Shown here one piece after another: positions 36,901 through 51,100 of a stretch of 64,000 nt of DNA. The notes under the pieces were generated by a model that saw nothing but the letters and a program-made list of their open reading frames with translations, made no database searches and was not told the DNA's origin. Numbering within the stretch: position 1 is the first letter of the stretch; each line of letters begins with the position of its first letter. Both the position numbers and the translations under genes were made by a program. Source of the DNA: Sipunculus nudus (lineage: Eukaryota > Annelida > Sipuncula > Golfingiida > Sipunculidae); the NCBI GenBank assembly GCA_026874595.1, contig CM049319.1, positions 65,092,417-65,156,416 on the forward strand, in the 5' to 3' direction.

Positions 36901-39900
36901 CCCCCAAAGAACATGTATAAGCTCTGATCAGACAGGCTGCATATGGTGTTGTGTACCACATTCTATCTGATTCTATTGTTTAAATCCTTGTGAATCTTGC
37001 ATGACTGTGTGGGATAAGTACAACAAATCACGTAGAGTGAATTCTCACTTGATGACCACCCCGACTACTTGGACAACTCCATTTTTTGTTCACAGACTAA
37101 ATATCATCATAAGAACCTCCCACTGACACAACCACCCTGTAAACATGACCAACCTGCATAAACGGCCACCCTGCTAACACAACTACCATGCTAAACAACC
37201 GTCCTGCTAACACAACCACCCAACTAACATAACCACCCTGACAACATAACCACCCTGCCAACATAACCACCCTGCTAACACAATCATCCCGCTAACATAA
37301 CCACCCCGCTAACACAACCACCCCGCTAACATAACCATGCACCCTGCCAACATAACCACCCTGCCAACATAACCACCCTGCTAACACAACCATCCCCCTA
37401 ATATAACCACCCTGCTAACATAACCACCCCACTACCATAACCACCCTGCTGACATAACCACCCCACTAACATAACCACCCAGCAAACATAACCACCCCAC
37501 TAACATAACAACCCCACTAACATAACCACCCTGCTAACATAACCACCCTGCTAACATAACCACCCCACTAACAGAACCACCCTGCTAACATAACCACCCC
37601 ACTAACATAACCACCCTGCTAACATAACCACTCTGCTAACATAACCACCCTGCTAACAAGACCACTTTGTCTGGTCCCACAGGTGGTCATTTTTAGCAAG
37701 ATTTCACTGCACTATTTAATTGATAAATTATAAATAGTAAAATATGTTTTTTTTAATTTTTCCTTAAGATCCTGAAGCAAATTAAGATGTACAGTCAAAT
37801 ACAATCATACTAGTTAAAATGAATGATTTAAATTTTTAGATAATGCTAGGTAACTCTTACAGAAGCTTGTGTTGGGATGATCCTTGCGGCCTCATCTGAG
37901 ACAGAGTACGGGTTTTCTGCAGGCAATCCATTATGTGTTGAGGCTTTTCCAGATGACACAAACATTGGTGTGTGTTTTGGACCTGTAAATATTAATGTAA
38001 ATATTAAAGCCTTGAAAATGTACAATATAGTTTCATACATTTGGTAAACAATGAGGAATAGAGCTTGCTGGTCCTGCCATTTTATGGTACCTTGACTGCC
38101 AGCCAAGTAATTGCCTTTTACAGGAACCTAAAGTCATAGCAGTGATTTGATTAACTGATGTAATCTGTGTCCATTTTGTCCAACTAGCTTTGCACACTGA
38201 ACATGAGGAATTCATCTGTAAGGTATACTAACTAATACCTGCTAGTAACCGAGTCATCTTGTCCAGTCAAAAAAGTACTACACAGCACCACTGTGTATAG
38301 AAAGAGATATTATGCTGACCAAAACCTGGACTTGCAGGATCATGACTCGGCTGGTTTGGGTTTGTGGGCATCAATATCTGCCACCCACAATGCACCGGGG
38401 CTTCTAAAGACACAAGCAGCGTATGTGTAAACATAGTGGAGGGTATTCCATTCAAATATGCTGGACAAAAATCGTTTCATGGCAAATTACATAAACATGT
38501 TTTTTTTTGTTGTAAGGACCTCATGGAATAATATAGTCATATTTGTAACCATCTGCATGTCAAATGTAAACAGGTGTTTCCTTACACACAACAAATTTTG
38601 ATTTTGAATTTGACAGTTGACATAAGTAGTCTGGCCATCCCACACTGCTTAACTGGAAGAGGTTCGTTTTGAGTAGAAATGATCAAACTCTGGTGGAAAG
38701 GTGAAGAGACTAATGCTTCATCAAGCTGCTGAAATCTATATGAAACTTAGATGAACCACTGGATATGTGATCAAGAACTAGTTACAGGCAAAGGGAATAC
38801 AATACATTTTACTTAAAAAGAGATAAATATTTTTCTTAAAATGAAATATGTACTTCCTAAAAAAGTAAGTTCTTTCTTTCTTCAAAGTAAAATCACAGAT
38901 GTCAGCTTTTTCCCTAAAGTTGGTTGATCTGTTTTTTAAATCAGCAATAAAGGTTTGGCGAATCTTATTCCAGGCTCAAAAGGGAACAAGAAAATGGTCA
39001 CACTCTTATGGACTATAAAGAATTGATCATTAGCACCCTCTAGTGTTCACTTTGGGAACAAATTTTGTATAACATTCACTCTGCAAGCCTTATAAAAAAT
39101 CTAATTAAGTTCTTATTCAAAGTCTTATTTGTACATTCTTTTGAAAAATGATTATTCTAAAATGTGGATAGATTTGTTCAATAAACAAGAGGTGACTCTT
39201 TCAATCTTATGTACAAACAAAATAAACTCTCTTTTTTGTTGCATCTGAGCAGTTTTAATTATATTTTGACAGTGATAATTTAAATCAAGCTGAGAAATAA
39301 CTGCATCACTACAAACAAATGATGAAATAAAAAAAATTGTTTCATATCAAGTGAAACAGAGATTTTTTAGTGTCCCCATGTTCGAACAATAAGTTTCTGT
39401 CATTAATATTGAAATATTTCTCAAGATATTGAAATCTTAACAATAAAACAACTTAAAAGTGTTAGCAAACAGAAAACTTTGTGGTACAGTAAATCTATAA
39501 ATTTTAATAATCCATATCATCACATAAAAATTTTATAAAGCATGCAGAAAAAAAATGCTTTGGACCATGATGACTGACCGCAGTAGAGGCCTGACTAGTT
39601 TATAGATACAGTCATAATAAATGTTGTTCACTGTGCACATGTACTGGTCATGATAGCTTGTTATATAAACAAAACATAATCCTACCATGGTGTGCAGTCT
39701 CTCTTTGGGTTGAACCATGTACCTCTGTAGATCCCTCACCATCACTGTGGATACACAGAAAAAAATAATCATTAAGTTATTCTGCAAAATCTGAAGGGAA
39801 ATAATAAAAATTAGTAATCATTGTTCAAATACACCCCCAGAGTCACTGGAACATCATAGGATGGTTAAAGATAATAATTATCACCAAAACCATGCCAGAA

Positions 39901-42119
39901 CAACTGGTCCCCGGTTAAATCAACAAAGGCAATATTTCATCCAGTGGCAGGAATTGGTTGTAAAATCATTTCAATGACTGAAAGACAGAAAATGAAGGAT
40001 GGTCGACAATTAATTAATTATTTTATGTACTTTCTATATTACCATGAAATATATGCTGTACATAAATTTATCTGAAATACTGAATGAGTAAATTAAGTCT
40101 ATCATCTACACCATTAAGATAACAATCAGTTTGTCCACACGGATTAGCTGAACAAGGTTCAGTTTTAATGTTGTTCATTATTTTGTGCCCTGTCCTCCTA
40201 ATATCCTTTAAAGAATTAAAATATTTTATCTGGATAATATAAATTCTTTGGATGTCCATATTTTATCATTTGTGATCTATCAAGCCAAAATGTGACAAAT
40301 TTAATTGATTATGAAAGAAAACAACCAATCATCGCTATAATTGATATCCAAGGCAATATTAAGTGCCCTTGAGAAAGAGGGCCATTTTTCCTGAGGTAAT
40401 TCTGCACATAAAACAACGCATTCAGTGGTGATATTATTCTCTTCCAATGGTACCTAAGTATATATATCCATGCTTTTAAATTTTTTTATAATGATGTGTC
40501 AGTAAAATACCATCAGTATTTAATTTTAAAGACTAATTTTAACTAACCTACTCCATGAATTAGTTCTAAAAAAAAAAGATCTTATGGGGCCAATATGCCT
40601 TTGTGTGCTCATTTGGCACTCGTGAATTAAAAACAATACATTTTTACTAAGTTCATGCAAAGAACTTTTCACAACCAAAAGTTGGTACCTCAGGTGGCCC
40701 TGGTTAGATAAAACACTAAAAATCTGTCAAGAAATAAAGGGAGAAGATTTTTTTTGTAATATAAAAAAAGGTGTGCATGAATTTGCATAATCAATGAATT
40801 TTTAAATAAAAAAACCCACACCTAGCCCCATCAGATTGAGCAAACAAGACTCAAAATCGTTCAAGAAATAAAAGAAGAAGAAGCTGTTATGTGATTTGTT
40901 GAAAAACGCAGGACAAACATGTGACGCCACATCACCATCATGATGACATCAGCTCAATGGGCCTATGGCTGGATGATCTAAAATCAAGGTGCAAAATGTG
41001 AATATGTGTATATTAAGGTCAAATCTGAGGTGTTTTGTGATTATACAGGTAATGTGCTAAAATTCTAGTGTGCATGAGTGCAACTAGTACTGGCAACCAG
41101 TGAAGATTTCATGAGACAGGTGTGGGACTCTTTTAAATTGCAAATATCATGATTTACAGTAATAACTCAAATGCTTATCAGTGACATCTAGTGTTCATTT
41201 GATGAAGCAAGGCAACTCCAAGGGATAAGTTAATAATGGAAAATACATTTGTTTATCATGGCAAAAAGATGTAGGCTAAACAAAGGTATGTGATAAAACT
41301 GATGGTGCCATGACAAATTTTAAGAAAACAGATTCAACTACGATTCTTTACACCAGGGTAAAATGTGTAAAATCATTCAGAATAAGCAACTGCACCACAT
41401 CGGCGAAACTTCATGTTATGGTGTATTTTGAGGAAATTTTAGAACTGCACAATCTTGTAATCATCTCTCTCTTCATCTCTCTTTTTCAACAGACAAGCTT
41501 CCCATGGGCATGTTTTCAAGGATAAAATGAAAAAAAACTGCTTTGTTTAAAGGACACTTGAATCATCTGAAGTAAAGTTGGAGCCAGTCTACAAAAAAAA
41601 ATTTTGAGCTGCAACAAGCCATGCAATTAAAATGGTGCACCACAGTCAACAATGCTGCAGGGAAGCAGTCTAAAACATTACAATAACAACAAGTTAATAT
41701 GAGCCAGGAGGCCAGGTAAAGGACTGAAAAATTTGTATTACATTTCATGCAACAGCATGATAACTATTTGGAAGACTACAGTGGAAAGAACACCTACAGG
41801 TCACATGGTCCTATTAATATTTATGAAAACTACCTTATTAATATTTCATTTAACACTGCAGCCTGGACAATGATTATCAGCAGTGATTGATTTTTTTCCA
41901 GCTTTCAGTTGGATGGCTAGAGACCAAAAATTTCATGTGGAAAAATAAAATTTTATGCAATTTTTCAAAGACTATGGAAAATTGAATATTCTCTAGACCA
42001 AAATTTGGTGCTCTGGAATAACTTTCCACATCAGTTGACATTAGCAAATATTGTGGAAAAATATGAACACCCAAATTTTGTATTTCCTGTGAAAATAACA
42101 GAAAAAAAATAATAAAAAA

Positions 42120-42175
<56 letters not shown>

Positions 42176-45100
42176 ATCAAAATTAATTTTCATACAGATA
42201 ACACATAGGTAAAATTAATAGGACCAATGTGACCACGATCTAAAACCTAGAAACATGCAGGTACACTACAGTTAGGGATCAGCAGGATAATAATACCTCT
42301 GGTACCCAGTAGGTCTCTCCCCATTGTCTACAGAAGTTTGTTTACTGGATGGTCCCTTGGAAGATGGTCTTATTCTATTTTTTCTCCTACAAAATAATTC
42401 AGCTTTAACGCAAGAAGCACCTGGACAAGAAGCTTGATAGGATCCCTAGAAACCAGAGAAACAAAATAAAGAACTACCACCTTTCTAACAACATAATAGT
42501 ATTGTTTACTGACGCTAGATGTCACCACTGTGCAACACTAAAAATCTCCAAAAGCAGTTCTGTTGACAAGATGACAAAAAATCTTCAACCTTGCCATCCT
42601 TTCAATTATGGAGAAGTTTTCTAAATCATCATCATAAAATAAATCAACGATGAATTCCATATATTTTAACTGTATTAATTATTATATCTCAATAAACATT
42701 AAGTGAATGTATTTTTAGTGAAAGACTTGTTTCAAACAGCAAGTGGGGTGCAGAAAAGTGATATTTACAGCTGTCATCAACAGTTTGTACAAAGACAACA
42801 GTGTCTGTGGTAAAAGATGAAACAGTTTTGTTAGTAAGCATCATAAGAAGACCTGTTTGGAGAGTGAGAACTCTTTTATGTATGGAGTGTCATCTGACCT
42901 CTTGCTTGGAGGTCTTATGAGTGAGAATGCATCGTCAAGCAGTGCATGCATGCGTTGCCGTGCATCTTGCAGTGATTCTTCTTCCTCCGTATCCGTGGTG
43001 ACTGTGTCTGTGGCAGTGACCGTGTCACTTTCATTCTGTAAAAACACACACAACAAACATGCAACATGCAGTGTCTATAAATATATGTGAACCTGAGTTA
43101 ACATATAAAGTAATTTGTGAACAGATGGCCTCTGGTAACTTTACCTTTGACCTCAATATTGATAGGATTCTTCAACTATTTGCAGGTGAGCAATATGGGG
43201 AAGATGGAAGGTTTGGAATGAAAATTTAGGCTACAAAACCATCCATAACATTTTTAAACAAGGCCTACAGGCCTAATGCGAACCTGTGCAAAGTTTGGGA
43301 GTATGAATGGAGGTTTATTTTTAAAATTTAATATTGATCCTTTTAAGTCTTGCATATCTACCTTAGTCATTATGATTTCAGCAAAATGGACTTTTTTGAC
43401 CTGCAAGTTTCAGTCTAGGACATTTTAAAACTAGAATATCGGTAGTCGACAAGCGACTATGTGTATCCACAGAAATCAGAGTGGGACGGGTGAAGTGAGG
43501 AATGGATTAAGTGGCAAGGGGATAAGAGTGAGGGGTGATGCATATTAGCATGGATGTCTGCAGGGTAAACATGAATGTAGGTGGTGCCACCTGTCATAAA
43601 ATCAAGAAAATTGTCCAGGATGTATAAACCTGCAAAATTTCAGGTGGATAAGTCAAACAACTGCTGAGATATGAGTGATTTTATCCCAAGGCAGATGAAC
43701 AGATGGACGGTGTTCATAAGTGGTTGCAGGTGGGGCCACCAGTTTTGCTTATGATGAAGAGCTATGTGAGATCTATATACAAGCAAAATTTTGGCGTAAT
43801 CGGTCAAACAGTTCCCGAGATATGAGCTTGGATGTCTGCAGAGTAAACGTGAATGTAGGTGGTGCCACCTGTCATAAAATCGAGAAAGCTGTCCAGGATG
43901 TATAAACCTGCAAAATTTCAGCTGGATAAGTCAAACCACTTCTGAGATATGAGTGATTTTATCCCAAGGCAGATGAACAGATGGACGCTGTGCATAAGTG
44001 GTTGGAGGTGGCGCCACCAGTTTTGCCTAAGATGAAGAGCTATGTGAGATCTATACACATGCAAAATTTTGGCCCAATCGGTCAAACAGTTCCTGAGATA
44101 TGAGCTTGGATGTCTGCAGAGTAAACGTGTATGTAGGTGGCGCCACCTGTCATAAAATCAATAAAGCTGTCCAGGATGTATAAAATTGCAAAATTTCAGG
44201 TGGATAAGTCAAACCATTGCTGAGATAGGAGTAATTTTATCATAAAGCAGATGAACAGATGGACGCTGTGCAAAAATGGTTGTAGGTAGCGCCACCATTT
44301 TTAGTGTATGTTATAAAGCTATCAAAGGGCTACATTTGTGCAAATTTTTCAGCCTGATCGGTCAAACGGTTCCCGAGATATGCAGGTTTATGTGTGGAAA
44401 CAGACGCACAAATGGACGCTGGGCAGCTAGGAAAGGTCAGAGGTCAACCAAAAATGAGGGCGCAGCAGTTTACATGTGACCTGATTATAAACCCGATTTG
44501 CTTAATATGCAAACCAAGTTTTTTAAACAGTTGAAAGATATAGTTCCAATAATCTGGGAATTCTGCATCTAAACATCGTGTCTAGACGTCTAGACACTGT
44601 GTCTAGACGTCTAGACTCATTGTCTAGACACCCCCCCCCCCCCCCGAGCCAGGTCAGTTGCCATGGTGATGTCTGGAACCCGCCTGTTTGTACTGAGTGA
44701 CCTCTTGACTTGGCTGCTGAAACTCAGAATTGTTGTCAAATCTGTTTTCAAATACAGAAAGCCTTTTTCAATTGGCTACAATGCTTTTTTAAAACTGTAT
44801 TTACCTAAGCTATTCTTATAAAATTGGCAGAACCCTACCATAGAATAATTCTTGTAAAGTTTAAACCAATCAGCTTAACAGTTTCATCATAAATCAGTGT
44901 ATAAGCTAGAAAAGTTTAAAATTACATTTTCGCTTGTAAAAAACACATCAATGTAGGTGGCGCCACCAATACCTCAAAATCATATATGACATATGTGACA
45001 AACATTGGTATAAAATTTGGTGATTATAGCTCTTGCCATTTCTGAGATTTTAATTCTAGTGTGCTTTTTTGGACAGATGACTAAGTTCAACCTCCTGTAA

Positions 45101-48100
45101 CTCGGCCAAAAATCTCTGAACTGGAACCATTCAAACAAACTTGAGAGAGATTGTTCCAGGGATCATTTCTGTGAAATATTGGATAATTTGGCTGGACAGT
45201 TTCAGAGAAGATTTTTAAAGGTTTTTATGCTTTTTCTCTATAAAATCTAAATTAATGCAGATACCCAATAGTAAGCTCCAGGGCACCAAGTTTCACATGT
45301 GACTAATTCTTACATGCAATTTGGAGGTGCTAGCTCTGACAGTTTCTGACTTACAGCCATGGATGGCGGAAAGCCAGCCCTGGACAGCTGACGGCTGACG
45401 ATGGACGGACGACGCTGGGCCATCGCATAAGCTTACAGGTTCGCTAAAAAGTGGTTTCTGGGACCCTGACCTTTGGTCTTGTGACCCAAAAATTAACAGG
45501 GTTCTTGCTTTATTAGTTGCAATCCATATGTCAATCCAAATTGCAGATATCATCTTGAAACAAATTTGTGGATGGACGAATAGACAGACAGATGCTAAGA
45601 TGAAAAGACAGAAGGACAAGGTGATTATTATAGGGCACCTACTTATGATCGATAGATGAAACACAAGAGACACTGGATGAAACCTTAGCTGAGAAACTGA
45701 TATGATTGCTGTCATTTAAGTCTCAAAATTGGAAAAATAAAATCATAAAAATTAGAAAAATACAGATGGTGCCAGCAGGTTTCAACACGCTTGTAGTGTG
45801 ACCAACACTGATATGGCTGTATCATAATAATGCTGCCAATTCCTAACAAGTGACCCATGGGTCATGACGCTCAGCTGACTGGGAAGAGATTCGCAAAAGG
45901 AAATTTTATCATCAGAATGGTAGTATATACCCATTCAACTGAAGCATCAAACAGATTAACCAACAGGCCAAGATTTAGTCTGTATTTATATATCTCAAAA
46001 ATAGAGAAAAATGTGTAAACTTTTAAAACTAGAATACGGGTAACCTACAAGTGACTACATGTATCTGCCAAAATCGGATAGTGAGGCATGGATTGAGTGG
46101 CAAGGGGAAATAGAGTGAGGTATGTTGCATATTAGCATGGATGTCTGCAGCCTAAATGTGTATGTAGGTTGTGCCACCTACCACAAATCCAGAAAGCTGT
46201 CCAAGTTGTATACACCTGCAAAATTTTAGGCAGAAAAGTCAAACCACTACATGTATATGAGCGATTTTTGCCCATGGCAGACAAACAGACAAACACTGTG
46301 CAAAAATCTTTGCAGGTAACCCCTCCAGTTTTGTGTATGATAAAGACCTATGTGAGATCTAAACACATGCACAATTTTGGCCCAATCGGTCAAATGGTTC
46401 CTGAGATATGAGCTTGGATGTGTCCAGCGTTAACTATAATGTAGGTGGCGCCACCTGTCATAAAATCAAGAAAGCTGTCCACGATGTATAAACCTGCAAA
46501 ATTTTAGGCAGTTATGTCAAACCACTACAGAGAAATGAGTAATTTTAGGCCACGGCAGACTAACAGACAGACGCTGTGCAAACATTGTTACAGGTGGCGC
46601 CACCATTTTTTGTGTATGTTACAGAGCTATCAAAGGGCTACATTTGTATAAATTTTATTTCCTGATCGGTCAAACGGTTCCCGAGATATAAGCTTGGATG
46701 TCATCAGCGTGAACGTGAACGTAGGTGGCGCCACCTGTCATAAAATCAAGAAAGCTATCCTGGATGTATACACATGACGAATTTCAGGTGAATTAGTCAA
46801 TTCACTGCAGAGATATGAGTGATTTTAACCCAAGGCAGATGAACAGATGGACACTGTGCAAACATGGTTACAGGTGGCGCCACCATTTTTTGTGTATGTT
46901 ATAAAGCAATCCAAGGGCTACATTTGTATCAATTTTATTTCCTGATCGGTCAAACGGTTCCCGAGATATGAGGGTTTATGAGTGGAAACAGACCCACAAA
47001 TGGACACTGGATAGAGAGGAAAGGTCAGAGGTCAATGCAAATTGGTAAGGCACCAGTTCACATGTGACCCGATAATAGGTGTCAGTTTGGGAAAAATCGG
47101 TCCATTAGTCTCCGAGGAGCTCTCTGGAAACAAACGCCGCGGCGGCGGAGGAACTCGGTCAAAAACATAGTATCCGCAAAACTTCGTTTTGGCGGATACA
47201 AAAATACAGGTGGCTCCACCAGTCTGCAGAAACTAATAAAAACACTTAATGGTCAATACCCATGCAAAAAAATCATGGTGATCTCTGCATTAGTTGTTCA
47301 GATACTTCAGTTTTTGTATCAAATTGTCCATTATTCTGAGGGATACTTCGGAGTCCTATAGCTTGAAGGATATGGGTAACAGAGACCTAATTTCAAGTTT
47401 CCACAGGCACCTTTCATGGGCCTCCTTGCATGACAAGAATGAAGATTCTAGGTCCAGTTGTTGCGATTTGTACCCTGTTGACAGATAACCACATCTTTAA
47501 AGGTCTCAAAAAAAAGAAAAAAATTTGTAAACATTTGAAAAAAAAAAATAGAGGTGGCACACCCAGTCTGCAGAAACTGATGGAACAGCTCATGATCAAT
47601 ATGTATGCCTAAAATCATGACCATCAGTGTTGAAGTTATTGAAATACTGCAGTTTTTGTATCAAATTTTCCATTATTCTGGGGGGGAGGGAGGTATTTTG
47701 GACCCATACAGCTTAAAGAATATGGGTAACAGAGACCTAATTTCAAGTTTCCATGGAGACTTTTCATGGGTCTCCCTGTGTGTCAAGAATGAAGATTCTT
47801 GGTCCAGTTTTTATGATTTGTGCCCTGTTAACATATGTTCATATCTTTTAAGGTCTCAAAAATACAGAAAAATTTCGTAAAAGAAAACGAACAAATACAG
47901 GTGGTGCCACCAGTCTGCAGAAACTTATGAAACACTCCATGATCAATATCCATGCAAACAATTATGGTTATCTCTGCATTAGTTGTTCAGATACTTTAGC
48001 TTTTGTATCAAATTTTCCATTATTCTGAGCTGTACTTTGGAGTGCCATAGCTCAAAGGATATGGGTAACAGAGACCAAATTTCAGGTTTCCTTGGAGACT

Positions 48101-51100
48101 TATCATGGGTCTTCCTGTGTGTCAAGAACGAAGATTCTAGGTCCAGTCGTTACAATTTGTACCCTGTTGACAGATAACTACATCCTTAAAGGTCTCAAAA
48201 ATGGAGAAAACAATTCGTGAACATTGAAAAATACAGGTGGCGCCACCAGTCTGCACAAACTGATGAAACATCTCATGATCAATATGTATGTCGAAAATCA
48301 TGACCATCAGTGATGTAGTTAATGAGATATTGAAGTTTTTGTATGAAATTTTGACTATTCTGGGGGGTAATTTTGGGCCCACTAGCTCGAAGGATATGGG
48401 TAACAGAGACCTAATTCTGGTTTCCATGGAGACTTTTCATAGGTCTCTCAGTGTGTCGAAAATGAAGATTCTAGGTCCAGTCGTTACGATTTGTGCCACG
48501 CTAACAGATGACAGCATCCTCAAAGGTCTCAAAAATAGAGGAAAATATCGTAAAAAATCAAACAGTACAGGTAGCGCCACCAGTCTGCAGGAACTGATCG
48601 AACATCTCATGATCAATATGTATGCCAAAAATGAAGACCATCAGTGATGTAGTTATTGAGATATTGAAGTTTTTGTATGAAATTTTTTACTATTCTGGGG
48701 GGTACTTTGGGGCCCCATAGCTCAAAGGATATGGGTAACAGAGACCTAATTTCTGGTTTCCAAGGAGATTTTTCATGGACCTCTCAGTGTGTCAAGAATT
48801 AAGATTCTAAGTCCAGTCTTTATGATTTGTGCCTTGTTAACAGATGTTTACATTTTTAAAGGTCTCAAAAATAGAGAAAAAAATTCGTAAAAAAATCGAA
48901 AAATACAGGTGGCGCCACCAGTCTGCAGGAAGTGATGTAACATCTCATGATCAATATGTATGCCAAAAATCATGACCATCAGTCAAGTAGTTAATGAGAT
49001 ATTGAAGTTTTTGTATGAAATTTTTGACTTTTCTGGGGGGTACTTTGGGACAACATAGCTCGAAGGATATGGGTAACAGAGACCAAATTTCAGGTTTCCA
49101 TGGAGACTTATCATGGGTCTCCCTGTGTGTCAAGAACGAAGATTCTAGGTCCAGTCGTTACAATTTGTACCCTGTTGACAGATAACTACATCCTTAAAGG
49201 TCTCAAAAATGGAGAAAACAATTCGTGAACATTGAAAAATACAGATGGCGCCACCAGTCTGCACAAACTGATGAAACATCTCATGATCAATATGTATGTA
49301 AAAAATCATGACCATCAGTGATGTAGTTAATGAGATATTGAAGTTTTTGTATGAAATTTTTGACTATTCTTGGGGGTAATTTTGGGCCCCATAGCTCGAA
49401 GGATATGGGTAACAGAGACCTAATTTCTGGTTTCCATGGAGACTTTTCATAGGTCTCTCAGTGTGTCGAAAATGAAGATTCTAGGTCCAGTCGTTACGAT
49501 TTGTGCCACGCTAACAGATGACAGCATCCTCAAAGGTCTCAAAAATAGAGGAAAAAATCGTAAAAAATCAAACAGTACAGGTGGCGCCACCAGTCTGCAG
49601 GAACTGATCGAACATCTCATGATCAATATGTATGCCAAAAATGAAGACCATCAGTGATGTAGTTATTGAGATATTGAAGTTTTTGTATGAAATTTTTTAC
49701 TATTCTGGGGGGTACTTTGGGGCCCCATAGCTCAAAGGATATGGGTAACAGAGACCTAATTTCTGGTTTCCAAGGAGATTTTTCATGGACCTCTCAGTGT
49801 GTCAAGAATTAAGATTCTAAGTCCAGTCTTTATGATTTGTGCCTTGTTAACAGATGTTCCCATATTAAAGGTCTCAAAAATAGAGAAAAAAATTCGTAAA
49901 AAATCGAAAAATACAGGTGGCGCCACCAGTCTGCAGGAAGTGATGTAACATCTCATGATCAATATGTATGCCAAAAATCATGACCATCAGTCAAGTAGTT
50001 AATGAGATATTGAAGTTTTTGTATGAAATTTTTTACTTTTCTGGGGGGTACTTTGGGGCCACATAGCTCGAAGGATATGGGTAACAGAGACCTAATTTCT
50101 GGTTTCCAAGGAGATTTTTTATGGACCTCTCAGAATCCCAAGTTACAAGGTTCTAGGTCCAGCGGTTACGATTTGTGCCTGGTTAACGGACGGACAGACG
50201 GACAGACGGACGACGGACAAAGAGTGATCGCTATAGCTCAGATGACTTTCAGTCAGCTGAGCTAAAAAATCATGCACTAGGACCACATATCATGCATAAT
50301 AAATTTTGACATTTTACAATCGCAAACAATGTGATGACAACTCTGTTAACTATGGTGTCACAATGATGCAGTGATGTCACATGGTGGCAAAAGTGATGTC
50401 ACAATACTGTCACATTGGTGGTAAGGTGAGGATATTATATTGTAACAGAGACAGAAACATAATATCACAAGGTATATCACAAATGCTGTCCCGGTCAGTG
50501 TGATGTGATAACATGTACATTTACTGCATTAATGTGGCTTTGTCAGAAATATGGTAAACAACTGTCACATTGTGGTCACGGTGATATCACAAAATATAGT
50601 GACAAGGTTTCATGCAGAACATTTTTCCTTACAAGCTGATGGAGCGCTGTAAATAATGCTTGCGTCCTCCAGTGAAAAGCATGAACGCGTCCTCAATGAG
50701 TCGGTGAAGCCTGTGTATGGCTTCGTCCCAGGGGTCAACGTAATGACTCTCTAGCTCCGGTAAATGGTTCATATAATCCCAATAACTGTCATCCTCAGAT
50801 TCCGGGAAGTCAAACTCATGCGCTACTTTATTTTGCTGCATTATAAATGACAACAATATGCACTCAATGCAAATTAGAAATGTTGGTAAATATAATGTTT
50901 ATTTTGCTCACAGATTTTCTTGAGAGAAAAGGTAACACTGAATATGTTTGGTCAAACAAAATTTAAGAACAAGTGACCCAGGGGTCATGATGCTCAGCTG
51001 ACCAGGAAGACATTGACAAAAGTAATTTATCATCTGAATGTCAAATTTGAATGAAATACTTTTTCCAAACTTGACCTTTTGTATAAAATCATCCAATATT

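Noticed and set aside
42841-42898. Longer version of alternative exon B ending at CAG|GTCTTC
   Set aside because: It ends in phase 0 and would put the next exon in a frame with an immediate stop.
48288-49657. Many 60-119-aa ORFs with SKDMGNRDLISGF-type peptides
   Set aside because: They recur wherever family-1 monomers occur, in both orientations, with frameshifts and stops between copies. They are by-products of non-coding satellite monomers.
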